Positions 1-10,435 of a stretch of 27,500 bases of DNA are shown here, piece by piece (the stretch's first letter is position 1; every line of letters starts with the position of its first letter). Origin of the DNA: Apostichopus japonicus (taxonomy: Eukaryota; Echinodermata; Holothuroidea; Aspidochirotida; Stichopodidae). The notes under the pieces are model-generated. The model ran no database searches. It was given only the letters and a program-made list of their open reading frames with translations, and was not told the DNA's origin. The stretch is taken from assembly GCF_037975245.1 (NCBI RefSeq), contig NC_092569.1:8860001-8887500 (forward strand). The letters are read 5' to 3'. A program made the translations under genes and the position numbers.

Positions 1-1030
1 TCACAAAGGAGCGTTTCGGAGATTTCCTCCAATTCGGTATAATCAATTTGCTCTACCATAAGATAAAAGATCAATGCCACTGTTTTGATTTTGAAGATCT
101 TTCTCTCAACGCTTTAATCTTTAAGAAAACAAACATTAGATGTCAGCTATATACATCAAACATTACTAAGCTGTAATGTTTAACCCTTCGAATAACGACA
201 CAGGTGTTAAATAATTGTGCCATGCATGCATAGATATTAGTCAAAATTTTAAATGAAGCTTAGAATATTTTCTGTTAGATGTTTCATAATATTTGTTATC
301 ATAAATTTTAAATGTTTTCTCAATTCATGTGTTTTGAGTAATGCAATACTAGTATACTTCTTAATTCAATCTTCTCTGGTTTGTGATATTTCTATTCCCT
401 TCAAAACAATGTAGCACACTCGACCTGTAACTTCTTGTTATTCAACATTACTGCCTGCAGTTCATTTAAATACGTTTTTAACACCTTCCTCCATTGCCAT
501 ATACAATCTATGCTTAACAAAATCAATAAGTTAAGATAAAGCAATAGGGCAACAATTGATCCGTTTGAGTATTACAATACAGTTTCAGATATGAACTAAA
601 ATCCTTCCTTTTTATTAATAATATAACAGCGGTATAGCATTACCTGGAAGTAATCAATGTATCAAGGTACCTTTTATAACTGAAGTGAGTTTTCGCTCTG
701 ATTACACATGTATTGGTCCATAATGGCATTGTACACCTGACTATATGAAATATCAACTACTTTCTCAAAAAAAAAATTGATGAATGTTGATCATGTGACA
801 CTGCAAAAGAGATTGTGTGTACGGCGTGTCGGTTGAACATTCAACGCGGCTTATTTTTGATGGACGAGATCGCGTTTTTTTTTCCTTCTCTCTGTTGTGG
901 GCAACATATTTCTTAAGTAATGTAACATTTCACTTCGGTGTAAGGTAGCGTGTACTCACTGAGGGAAAAGTAGAATCCTAAATAAACGCTTAAACGTTTG
1001 TCGTTTTTAACAATGTATCATTAAAGAGTA
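1..1030. other. Intron or 3' flank of the fibrinogen-related gene; nothing recognised
   Basis: AT-rich sequence downstream (minus sense) of exon 4. I looked for the remaining fibrinogen-domain exons on the minus strand and found none, so the next exon should be off the left edge. Confidence 0.5.
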
Positions 1031-1110
1031 TGGTAAGCCAGATCAGTTAGTTGGTTTAATTAATGGCGTAGATACCACTGTTGTTATAACCAGCATTGTA
1101 TTTGTATTTT
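1031..1110 (-). pseudogene. Decayed partial copy of the fibrinogen-domain exon (relic duplication)
   Basis: On the minus strand this stretch reads YNAGYNNSGIYAIN followed by in-frame stops, and matches the functional exon segment VYTAGINESGIYTIKPT about 390 bp away. At DNA level the plus-strand blocks around AGTTGGTTTAAT, GTAGATACCACT and AACCAGCA are shared in the same order, with small indels. It has stop codons and no usable splice pair, so it is a broken tandem copy inside the intron after exon 4, not an alternative exon. Confidence 0.7.
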
Positions 1111-1368
1111 GTAATAAGAAATGCTTTAACTTTAGACATTTGAACGTATAGCAATCACAGAAAAACAAATAGAATTCGACGGAGGACTATCCGGATTTGT
1201 CACAAATCTTTCAGTCTGTATCTGTGTAATGCTAATTAAAATAAACTAATGACGTAAGTAATTACTTAATATCAAACATCCAATTAATAGTTGATGTCAT
1301 CTGTGATTCATTATTTGTGAATTTATATACCAAAGGCCTACAGAAATCTAGATTCTATTATGACTTAC

Positions 1369-1674
1369 CGTCCATCCACCTCCGTCAGACATGTTGCAAT
1401 AAACTGGAAATGGTGATCCAGGCCAGCCAGTTGGTTTAATGGTGTAGATACCACTTTCGTTAATACCAGCAGTATATACATCTTGGCAGTTAGTGAGCTG
1501 CAAACATGTTTTTCCATCACCATAATAACCAGCCGTGCAGTAACATTGGTGTACGTTGCCTTGTTTCTCACACTGTGCATTGGGGCTGCAGCTGTATACG
1601 TCATCCCACGTGACATTGCCATTGATACAGTGAGCCATTCTTGTACAATCAGGGTTGACATAAAATCCACCAGC
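1369..1674 (-). CDS. Exon 4 of secreted fibrinogen-related protein: EGF-like domain and start of fibrinogen C-terminal domain
   Basis: This 306-bp exon starts and ends in phase 0. It begins after a CAG acceptor (1677-1675, pyrimidine-rich upstream) and stops at a GTAAGT donor (1368-1363). The first half is an EGF-like module with eight cysteines, including the CYCTAGYYGDGKTC ending typical of EGF domains. The second half (NCQDVYTAG, SGIYTI, FPVYCNM, GGGWT) is the opening of a fibrinogen-related domain (FReD), which in animals forms the carbohydrate- or acetyl-binding head of ficolins, tachylectins and similar secreted recognition proteins. The exon stops right after GGGWT, so the binding part of the domain must lie in exons off the left edge. 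Domain assignment rests on visible motifs; ligand and immune role are inference. The preceding exon ends in phase 0, as required. Confidence 0.88.
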
Positions 1675-1965
1675 CTGTGCAATAGCAACGTGGTTGTAAA
1701 CAGTGATAGTAAATTATAACAATAATATGAATAACTATAACGATAATAATGATAACTGTAGTGACGAAGATGACGACGATGATGATGATATTTTTTTTGC
1801 TGTCGGCATAAAGAATGGATAGCAGTATATCAAAATTAACGTAGAGTCAAGGGGGAAACTGGTAGAATACGGTAATTTGTACTTTTAAACATCTGAAAGT
1901 CATTTATTTTATATTAAATGACTTCTCGATATCTGGCTGCAGAAGTAAAGATTTGGGAATCTCAC

Positions 1966-2159
1966 CGAAATGCTTGCATTCACACTCGTCATTTGACATG
2001 TGCAATTCTCAGGTGCCGCACAGACCTCTTCATTGTCGTCATTGTAGCATCGCAGCTGACCAGGTAGGCAGACAGTCTGGGTTGATAAACGAGTTGTGTC
2101 GATTGACTGAGAGGAGGTGTCAACTGGCGGTGAGGTGGTGCTCAGCTTGGTAGTATCAT
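1966..2159 (-). CDS. Exon 3 of secreted fibrinogen-related protein: Ser/Thr-rich stalk and Cys segment
   Basis: The exon follows a pyrimidine-rich tract ending in AAG (acceptor AG at 2161-2160) and ends at a GTGAGA donor (1965-1960). It is 194 bp: two bases completing a split codon, then 64 codons. The first 30 or so residues are rich in Ser and Thr (for example KLSTTSPPVDTSS), which looks like an O-glycosylated spacer. Next comes a cysteine-containing segment (VCLPGQLRCYNDD, ENCTCQM) with candidate N-glycosylation sites NCT and NAS. Phase 1 in and phase 0 out match exon 2 and exon 4 exactly, which is the main reason to believe it. I do not recognise the Cys segment as a named domain. Confidence 0.72.
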
Positions 2160-4122
2160 CTTAAATAGAGAACACAATTAAAAGGCGAATTTGTTAAAGG
2201 TAAATAAAGAGGTTCCTCTTTCTCTGTGTTTGCAACCTGCGCAAATCTTGAGAAAACAGATGTAAATTCTGTTGGTATTTCACACATTTCAATTAATCAG
2301 TTCCTCTTAAGTTTGTCTCTTTTAATGAAAAAAGAGGATGTCTGGATTATGAAACGAACATGGAACAGTAGAAATATCCACAAATTCTTGTTCCGCTCGA
2401 TTACAAGTAAATTAATCAGTTAAATACCTGACAGCTATTTAACAATTTTTATTTACAAAATATCTTCTTAGCTGACTTCGCTTTTGGTCATTCCACATAT
2501 TCAAACTGTTTACCTTCGTCTTTATAGGACAAGCAGTGTTTTTCTTTTTCTTGTCAGCCTCTTAGCAAAGTCACGTGACTCTGCAGAGAAACAGTAAAAG
2601 CTGACAGACAGTGAGGATGTGGAGAAGGTGGTGCTCTTTCTGATGGTTTAAAGATGTATCACCTAAAGGTATCCGTATAGTTTTCTCCTTGGTGGGCAGA
2701 GGATATATCAGGGGTTACAGCGCTAGCTCCGTCCTCAGCGCACTAAATATTCATACATGATAGGGGGTTAACACTTATGTATTTCTTTATCCAGCTCCAT
2801 CCTGAACGCACATTAAACTCACCCACATCATTTAAACCACGCCTATATTTCCAGTCTCTGCACACTCCTTATGTCACTCAAAGGTTTGCCCGCCTTTATA
2901 TGTTAATTTCACCTCTCGCTAGCAGCAGCTTCCTACGGCGACAATCGCAAGCAGGAGAAACAGTCAAATACAACGAAGAAATGTGCAAATAACCATCTGA
3001 TTATTGCAGATGACGAAGAGTCAAATTCTTGCTAGATCAAAGGGGTACCAGTAACTTTAAATCAGTGTTTAAATGGAAAGGTGAAATAACGGGATCATGT
3101 CGATTTTGTCATTTCTGCGATACAGTCAGTACGCGCGATATTGAAGTATAACCTAACCTTAGCTCTTACGTTGTTAGGCTAGGTTAGGCCAGATCCTTTC
3201 CCTGATGTAGTAAATACGCTGTACTAGCAATGAGATAGTATAGGCTAGTATTTGTATAGTAAGTACCTTCGGACTAGGCCTAAGTCTAGACCTAAGTAAG
3301 TATATTCCTACTGTGTGTCATACTCAAAGCAAGACCTTCCCTAATTAACGACCGCCTCTAGTGACTACTTCTACCAAATGCGAGTAATTGTGGTGTACGG
3401 TAACTTCTGAGGGCACACCTAATCAAAGCCACACATTTATAGTGATATTATGCATAGACCTTTGTGCTCTTGAGTCAGTAGGCTACACTTTAGTCTTAGA
3501 CCCTGTAGGTCTAGCTTGCCTTCGCTTTTAAAAGACTATGCCTAGGCTATACTACTAGTGGTCTACATGTTCGGGAAATGGCTATTAGTGATTGCCGACA
3601 GTGAAAGAAGAGATTGCTTAAAATTGCAAGTGAAGCATTTATTGTAGTGGCCTACATTAACCTCTGAGTATAAAACTTACCCAGGCTAGGCTATAACCAG
3701 TTAAGCTATATTAGTAAACTTAGGTTATATGCATTGAAATTTAATTTAAAAAATGATAATTTTGTACTATTCATTTATAAAAACCAAGAAACTTGTGTAT
3801 GGATAATCTCAATCTAGAAGTATACTTCAATGTAAATTAGGGGGGGGGGGGGTACTTGTTTGTCAAACTTAAAAAATGTTTGGCTAAATTTAATTAGGCT
3901 AAGCCTACCCATGCAATGTTATAGGTATAGCCTAGGCCTAGTTTCAAATAAGTTTTATCCACGTGAGACATGTAAAAATGAAACACCACATAACTAGGTC
4001 ACAGCTTTGCACTCCTTATGTTATATATAAGCCTCACACTATAAAACAGAAATAAGTTTTATTACATCTCATGTTGTTCTTATTCTACAATTATACTCCC
4101 CAGAGGTAGTTTTTGAAGCACT
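2160..4122. other. Intron 2 of the fibrinogen-related gene, first part; no gene recognised
   Basis: Contains a perfect GTCACGTGAC palindrome (2570-2579), a possible TATA-like TTTATATG (2895-2902), a stretch dense in TAGGCCTA/TAGGCTA-like words (about 3160-3960) and a 13-base G run (from 3840). Open frames such as 2777-2992 show no domain or coding character. Confidence 0.4.
2570..2579. promoter_or_regulatory. Palindromic E-box GTCACGTGAC
   Basis: A perfect 10-bp palindrome of the type bound by USF, MITF and TFE family bHLH-zipper factors. It lies about 320 bp upstream of a TATA-like element, but no transcription start can be shown from sequence, so function is speculative. Confidence 0.25.
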
Positions 4123-4394
4123 GTCAGTGAGGCAGATTATATTTCCATATTAGGCACAGCAGATCATGAATTTGGTGTAAATCTCAATAAACTGAAATGC
4201 CCATAGCAGGGACACCTTATAGCATTGATTTTCTGAACATTAAAAAGGGACACATTTACAGTAAGGCATATTATGTTTCCGTATATACCACAGCAGATCA
4301 TGAAATTGGTGTAATCTCAATAAGCCGAACCGCCCATAACAAAATTCCTTATGGAATTGCTCTCTGAACATTCAAAAAGGGACACATATACAGT
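4123..4394. repeat. Two-copy tandem duplication, unit about 136 bp
   Basis: Copy 1 (about 4123-4258) and copy 2 (about 4259-4394) share ordered blocks: CAGTRAGGCA, CACAGCAGATCATGAA, TTGGTGTAA, ATCTCAATAA, CTGAACATT, AAAAAGGGACACAT, ACAGT. They differ by scattered substitutions and small indels, so the duplication is not recent. Function unknown. Confidence 0.85.
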
Positions 4395-6080
4395 TTTCAT
4401 GGGAGAGAATGTTTGTATGGATACAAACTGATAAGTATTTAAACATGGTACAACACTCAAATAAAGACCGTTAATGTAATTGATTTTGTTTTACTTTGAA
4501 ACTTTTTCTAACAAAGGTGACCGGCTTCTGTTAGGTACAGAAATAAATAATTCTTTCTGCTGTTATGTGTTATTTTGTTTGGCAGAAATGGAAGATTTGT
4601 CCCAAGAGGAGGCTGCAGTTTACTTAGCCCTATGATCGTATATTGTAGTTGAGCAACTACAACTCATACCATCAAGTCAAAAGTCCAACACAGAAATGAG
4701 TTGCAAGGTGATTGATAACATGTATAAGTTATACATGTAGAGGTCAATTGAGGTCACTGCGATCATTGCAATATACCATTATCTCATACTTCCATACACT
4801 TTCTCCTATTTAAGTGTTAATAGATATCGATTTATCTTTGCACAAGATTGATCTCTTACTCTCCGCAAATTGTGGAAGCATAACTTGAAGCCACTGCGAA
4901 GTCATCAATTTTATATTAGATGAATTTCTTGTGATAGAGAAATTCAGTTAAATTAAAGTGCATCTATCTTAGAAATGTCAAAACAGAGAGGCCAAATCGT
5001 GACTGTACAACACATAATTGTACACTATTCTAAGCATATCCTACATTCTGTATTGCAGATGGCAAGTCTCTGAATTCTAGTTTTATTTCTCCATGGTATA
5101 AACAAAGAGTGTTAAAATGGCCTTCAGTAAAGTGTCAGTCCTCTTTAAAATTGTTGTCATAGAGCAGTGAGATACCTTGGCTATCTTGGAAAAAAAGGGG
5201 GGATGTAAACTTTCAGTGAATGTTATTTTACTGTATCAAATTTAAACAATTTCACAAATCTTTTGTTGCAGATGAACTTGGCATTTTCTCTTGTCACTCT
5301 GTTGTTTTGGGGAATTTCAACATCGAAGGGTGCAAGGGTGCATCCTTGCAATTATTCATATACATGTAATACAAGTAATTTTTATTTGTTAGATTTATGT
5401 TTAATCTACATGGAATTGTGCTAGCTGATAGCCCACTGATTATTGGTAAAGTGGAACCAGTTTAGATCTGTAAGGAAATTAAGGAAATTGAACAAATTTA
5501 TTTACTGAGGTATCAGCCAGAAGCAACAGGACTTTGCAAAGCTTAAGCATGGCAACAAATTTGTCTAACGCGAAGAGAAAATTGCTTGATAGAGAGCTTT
5601 CAGTGCTCCTACCTTCATCTACCATAAAATGACAACAGAAACAATGTTGAACCAGTATCACAACCTTTGGTTTGACTATAGGCTCAGTGCTGTAAATAAC
5701 ACTATTGACTCATTTTGCTCCAAGCGACGTGTAATGCACATTTACACATTTGACCATTGCCTATTATGCAATTGGTATGTCAAGTTCACGAAAACAGGCT
5801 GTGTGTACTTAAACCTCCATTTTCTTGTTTGTCGAAAAAGATCAGAGGAAACGACCGTGACGAATCTTTAATTGGCTGCCAACACAGTCTGTTACTGCAC
5901 TTGCTACAAAAGATAGGCTAATGCAATTTATTCCTTTTCTACAACTGAAACTGATAAAAAATAATGTTTTCAAAAAGTATGGCACAAACTAGTGGACTGA
6001 AGGAAGCGATTAATCTTCATTTTCATTCTAGTTCGTTAACACACCATTTAATACTTTAATTGCTTTTTTTCCTTTCCTAG
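4395..6080. other. Intron 2 continued; no convincing gene
   Basis: AT-rich. Two acceptor-preceded ATG segments look faintly exon-like: 4588 on, MEDLSQEEAAVYLAL then stop, and 5273 on, a hydrophobic start MNLAFSLVTLLFWG. Neither has a clear donor or family match. Confidence 0.3.
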
Positions 6081-6137
6081 ATTTGGTACAAACTGGAAGA
6101 GGTGAAAAATGAGAAATTGAGAGAGGCTACCAAGTAA
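6081..6137 (+). CDS. Possible terminal exon of an unidentified plus-strand gene
   Basis: A strong pyrimidine tract ending TTTCCTTTCCTAG (to 6080) precedes an open segment encoding IWYKLEEVKNEKLREATK and a TAA stop (6135-6137). The charged, helical composition and good acceptor make it exon-like. An AATAAA hexamer appears about 600 bp downstream (near 6739). The gene would lie inside, and antisense to, intron 2 of the fibrinogen-related gene. I could not connect it to upstream exons with confidence, and I do not recognise the protein. It could be chance. Confidence 0.25.
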   Translation: MWYKLEEVKNEKLREATK

Positions 6138-7602
6138 CACAGCTTTGCAGTAGTAGAAGGATGTCTTTGGCTTGGATGATGCACATCAAGAATGTGATTG
6201 TAGCTGTTTTTATGAGAAACAATTTGATGTTTTGCATTTCAATTCATCTCTCTGTTCACAATTGATAATACCTGTTGGTACAACTTCAATTAAACTTGCA
6301 TAGAGATGGCCTGTGATTAAGAGACATGTGGAAGTGCTCAGGAATTTATGTCATAGGTCATTTAGGGGTCAGTTTAGTTAATTGTTTTGAAACGCTTCTT
6401 CCTGAGTCCACAGACGGACATGTTGATGAATGCAAAACGTGATCATAATTATTGTCATTCAGAATTTCAGAAAATTCATGTTCAAGGACACTTCGGTCTA
6501 TTCTTTAACTACTTAACTGTTAGCTCACAATCTTTTCAAATTAATCTTTCTTGTTATGATAATAAGCTTTAACTTACCACTTTCTATTGGAGTTAAAATG
6601 ATTTGCACAAGTATGTGAGGTCCAAGGATGAGCTTATGACTAAAACATTAATGGTATTGTTGGAACTTGGAAGCCTAATTATTGTCTTGCAGATGTTCGG
6701 TTTGCCTGTGCAAAGTGGTAAAATATAATTGTAATTCAAATAAAAATATGAATTAATTACCAATAAGTAAATAATTAGATTAAAAATAAATAAATTTGGT
6801 ATAAGGTCATCCTAATCAACAACAATGTGAACATAGATCTTCTAAGACCTTCCTATCTAGTTTAATTGTAGTCAGTATAGGCCCCAAATTATAGCACGCT
6901 ATAATGGCAAGAAGTTTTCAAAAGTACCTTCCGGGAGGTCTTTACTCTCCAATTAGTCTCAGACATTTTTAAGGAACACACAAGATGATTGAATGGGAAA
7001 ATTTCCTCAAAGGTTGTAATAAAAGCAGTTTAAGAATTCTGACCAAAGGTGACCACATTTGAATATCTAGCATATTTGCGGCTAATTCAGCATACCTTTA
7101 AAGAAAAGAAGCTACTGACACAGGGCTGAATTTTGTCGTAACAAAGGTTATTGGGAGAGAGGCTTTGATCAAGTTTTTCAAGAGAGGATTTCTGTTCAAG
7201 AGAGGAAAACTGTTCAAGTGATTTTCAAGTTGTATCCTTGTGCAAAAGTGCTGATCAAGGTCTTGGTATCCCTGTTACATTTCACAGTTGATGTCGAGCA
7301 ATCAGAGCTTCAGCATGTGACGATGGTTATGCTGTAAATATGTCCTCAAAATTTTGATTTCAGTATTGCATTTCATATATTAATTCATTGTATAAGTATT
7401 TGAGGAATAAATTAAACTAAATTGCGAAAGTTCACTTAGTACTCAAAATTCCAAAGTAATGGAGATGCAAATAAAGTTAGTTATCAGTAGCATTGATGAT
7501 GTTATTTTATAATTTATGTTTTGCTTTTTTCTCAATTTGAATGCATTGCAACTTAAATGGTGAATAAGGTGGCATACCCAATAGTATTAACAAATATGGG
7601 GT
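6138..7602. other. Intron 2 continued; nothing recognised
   Basis: AT-rich sequence with short direct repeats of TTCAAGAGAGGA-like words near 7177-7225 and no coding signal. Open frames here (for example 6387-6572) have no recognisable features. Confidence 0.4.
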
Positions 7603-8265
7603 GATTTAACCAGGAATGAGGTGGAAAATCAGTTTAATATTAACCAGGATAATGGTGACATCAACCAGGAAATGTTGTTTAATATAACCAGAAAGGGGTG
7701 GAACATTCTGTGATATTAATCAGGATAGTTATAGCACCAACCAAGAAAAGTGTGGTAAATTTGACCATGAGAGGTGAAATATTTCATGATATTTACCAGC
7801 ATAGTACTAGCATCAACCAGGAAATGTTGGTTAATTTGACCAGGAAAGAGGTGGAACATTTTATGATATTAACCAGGATAGTACTAGCATTAACCAGGAA
7901 ATGTTGGTTAATTTGACCAGGAAAGAGGTGGAACATTTTATGATATTAACCAGGATAGTATTAGCACCTATGAAATGTTGGTTAATTTAACCAGGAAAGA
8001 GGTGAAATATTTCATGACATTAACCAGGATAGTATTAGCATCAACCAGGAATATCATTTTTGTGGGACCGTTCCACTAAATAAACGGGAAGGCGGGCCGG
8101 GGGTGTGGGCAACTTATGAGCGTAAGAGTCCCGTCCGCCCAAAAACATTTTATGATATTAACCAGGATAGTATTAGCACAACCAGGAAATGTTGGTTAAT
8201 TTAACCAGGAAAGAGGTGAAATATTTTCATGACATTAACCAGGATAGTATTAGCATCAACCAGGA
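7603..8265. repeat. Minisatellite, unit about 77 bp, roughly eight copies
   Basis: The anchor ATTAACCAGGATAG (with variants) recurs at about 7642, 7718, 7794, 7871, 7948, 8022 and 8158, mostly 74-77 bp apart. Each unit holds three ACCAGGA submotifs spaced about 23-27 bp, so the unit probably arose from a shorter ancestral repeat. Right-hand units are nearly identical and left-hand ones more diverged, consistent with recent growth at the right end. The open frames at 7698-7916 and 8189-8389 are by-products of the repeat. Confidence 0.92.
8051..8144. repeat. GC-rich 94-bp insert in minisatellite, copy 1
   Basis: A segment much richer in G and C than its surroundings (contains GGGAAGGCGGGCCGGGGGTG) interrupts the 77-bp array. 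It is repeated essentially unchanged 215 bp to the right. Its ends show weak inverted similarity (TTTTGTGGGAC at the left; TTTTGGGCGGAC as the reverse complement of the right), so a tiny non-autonomous transposon is possible but unproven. Confidence 0.75.
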
Positions 8266-8359
8266 ATATCATTTTTGTGGGACCGTTCCACTAAATAAAC
8301 GGGAAGGCGGGCCGGGGGTGTGGGCAACTTATGAGCGTAAGAGTCCCGTCCGCCCAAAA
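8266..8359. repeat. GC-rich 94-bp insert in minisatellite, copy 2
   Basis: Near-identical to the segment 215 bp to the left. The flanking minisatellite units are duplicated with it, so the two copies arose by one tandem duplication of insert plus array rather than by two insertions. The array ends just after this copy. Confidence 0.75.
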
Positions 8360-8539
8360 CTGACCAAAATATACGTTCATGCTGAGTGATATTAGAAGGC
8401 GCTTAACCACGTGACAAAATATAAAATTCCTGGCATATTATAAAATATCCACATAAAGATGGTCACATTTTGCTTATTGAATTCTAGTTTGACGTTTCAA
8501 TGACTCTGTAAATAACGATATCCCATTATGTTTACCTGA

Positions 8540-9665
8540 AATGAACAGCGATTGTCCTAAATAGGATGTTAATTTGGTAACTCGTCAATTAAAAAAGGAT
8601 AAAAGAGTTACTACTTGTGGATCGGACAACATCCCTTGGTGCGTATTTACATTTTCTCTTCTGAATGAGTCCCAATATACACATCAAATTTCCATGAAAG
8701 CTTGCAAAATAGTGAAATCCCTAGCCTGTGGAAAACGGCATTAACATTCCCTGTTCCAAATTTCAAGTGAAGAATCTCAAACATGTAAATGATTTTAGAC
8801 CAACTGATTTAGCGAGTATTGTATTTAACATTATGCAAAAGCTTCTTCTGCCACAGTTGTTGGTTAGGTTTTAATCAGTATGGGGATAAACGTCAATTGG
8901 CTTACAGAAAAGATGTACCATGCATGTGATTTTACATATCCATGAAGTTGTGTCCCAGTTGAATAACAAGCTAAACACTATGTCAAAGGTGCTTTACCTG
9001 GATTTCTCTTCAATACGATCAAGTTAATAAAAGATTAATCTGGAATTATTACTGATCCATGGCTATTACATTGGTTATAGCTCATTTCATAACGACAGAT
9101 TTAACCACAAGTTAAATTAGAAAAGGACTATAAAAGTTGGGTCCATTGTCTGCTCTAATGTTTGCTTTATACACGGACGAAATTAAATCCAACGATCATC
9201 TCTCAGTCACAAAATATGCATATGTCACTGCATTATCATGCAAAATATACAAGATTTCATTGTCGATCATCATTTCAATTATCAGCAAAATGTCAATGAT
9301 ATAGTTCAAACAAACCATTGAAATGACTTATTGCTCATTCCCAAAGACTTAGAAGAAATTGTTTTTTGCTAACATTAACATAAAACATGAAGGCCGCTTG
9401 TCGTCTAGATCACAAAGTGTTAAAATAAATGAATCAGAGTTTGAGAAAACATCCAATACTGACAACTTAAGGGTACCCAATAGCAAAAACCTGACGTTAA
9501 ATTGTCATATATGGAATCAATTGAGCAGGGTGTATTATTGGTCTCTAGTTTTAGCATAAATCGTGTCATGTTTTAACAGAGGTATTCTATGCTGTACCTG
9601 TTTGGTACAACTTCACGTCATCGAGAGATAAAGAATCGAATAATAAAGTATCTTAAGAAACGTTT
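8540..9665 (+). pseudogene. Degenerate reverse transcriptase of a CR1/L2/Jockey-like LINE (fossil)
   Basis: Translating across frames gives the ordered landmarks of a non-LTR reverse transcriptase: CGSDNIPW (near 8610; usual form GpDnIP), PSLWKTA (8719), NDFRPTDLASIVFNIMQKLL (8788), LAYRKD, KVLYLDFSS (motif A, about 8984-9010), SALMFALYTDEI (about 9151) followed by KYAYV in place of KYADD (9212-9226), INESEFEKTSNTDNLRVPNSK (the usual KyLG region, about 9430), and VPVWYNFTSSRDK (about 9586). Frames change at least four times and several stops occur; motif C has lost both aspartates. The style (YLDFSS, IP.LWK, fRP.lxSI) fits CR1/L2/Jockey-type elements rather than L1. It cannot be active. No endonuclease region or clear ends were found. 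Confidence 0.82.
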
Positions 9666-9937
9666 TTTTCAAGCTTTGGGTGCCTATTTCACAGGTGCTA
9701 ACAGTAAACAAAATCTACCTTTTTTTGTGTACAATCTCCACTTAGATAAATGATCATGTAAAAAAAAACAATGAATGTAAGCAAGCATAAGGAACGTCTT
9801 CGACTAACAGTCAAACCAATTTCAAGAGATGGATTTCGACATAAGCCACACAGAAGGAAACGGAGGAAAACAATTACACTAGATCACCGTTTTTAGAAAT
9901 CCTTCACAAAGTAAAATGTTATTCTGGTTACTTTTAT

Positions 9938-9952
9938 TTAATAAATAAATAA

Positions 9953-10047
<95 letters not shown>

Positions 10048-10063
10048 AATTGTATATATATAT
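9938..10063. repeat. Microsatellite: AAAT tetranucleotide then long AT dinucleotide run
   Basis: About five AAAT units (9938-9957) pass into an AT/TA run with a few interruptions, continuing to about 10043 with an imperfect tail to 10063. The minus-strand frame rich in IYIYIY is a translation of this repeat, not a gene. Confidence 0.95.
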
Positions 10064-10115
10064 GGTATTGGTATGTATGTAACGTTTATTATCCTTGGTT
10101 CTCCAATGTATGTAG

Positions 10116-10251
10116 CCTACATCTCTAATACATCTTTGCAACCGATGTTTCAAGCTGTTGGTTCTTTGAATGTTCCCCAAAGGAAAATTATTAGAAAACA
10201 GATGATCGCATCCATTTCAGCAAGATTCCATAGCTTTGATAAATTTTTCTT
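10116..10251 (+). CDS. Possible plus-strand exon, unrecognised
   Basis: A pyrimidine-rich stretch ending in TATGTAG (to 10115) is followed by an open 136-bp segment. It ends at a consensus GTAAGT donor (10252-10257). The encoded peptide includes SLNVPQRKIIRKQMIASIS and RFHSFDKFFL, which look protein-like but match no family I know. It lies antisense and 110 bp from exon 2 of the fibrinogen-related gene, with no partner exons identified, so chance is a real possibility. Confidence 0.2.
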
Positions 10252-10361
10252 GTAAGTACTTTAACCTTAACTACAGCGGGAAAATGAACGGAAAAAATGT
10301 ATATTATGTTGTCATCACTTAGGACAAGATCTAGTTAAACTATAGAAAATGAAAGTCTTAC

Positions 10362-10427
10362 CATTTGTTGAACCTTTGTAACAACTTCCTCCTACACCAG
10401 GAAACTTCTCCGCAAATTCACACAATC
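10362..10427 (-). CDS. Exon 2 of secreted fibrinogen-related protein: short Cys exon
   Basis: A 66-bp exon lies between a CTTTTAG acceptor (AG at 10429-10428) and a GTAAGA donor (10361-10356). It starts with two bases of a split codon and ends with one base, so it joins exon 1 (ends phase 1) and exon 3 (begins with two bases) in frame. It encodes about 22 residues, including CEFAEKFPGVGGSCYKG with two cysteines. The next exon is 8.2 kb away, so this is the 5' border of a very large intron. The segment alone is not diagnostic; splice signals and phase continuity are the evidence. Confidence 0.65.
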
Positions 10428-10435
10428 CTAAAAGC

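Noticed and set aside
1483-1719. Plus-strand frame over the EGF/fibrinogen exon, and the alternative minus frame 1365-1688
   Set aside because: Both are shadows of the true minus-strand exon, whose reading shows the EGF cysteines and the GGGWT motif.
4588-4635. Acceptor followed by MEDLSQEEAAVYLAL and a stop
   Set aside because: No continuation, donor or family match; not enough to call a gene.
5273-5420. Acceptor followed by MNLAFSLVTLLFWG, vaguely like the first helix of TMEM234
   Set aside because: Similarity is limited to a hydrophobic stretch and WG, no good donor follows, and it lies 14.6 kb from the TMEM234 exon; could not be supported.
7930-8389. CRISPR-like array (regular repeats near 7.6-8.4 kb)
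   Set aside because: Whole 77-bp units repeat head to tail with no unique spacers, in a eukaryotic setting; it is a minisatellite.
9938-10180. Minus-strand open frame rich in IYIYIY
   Set aside because: Translation of the AT dinucleotide repeat.
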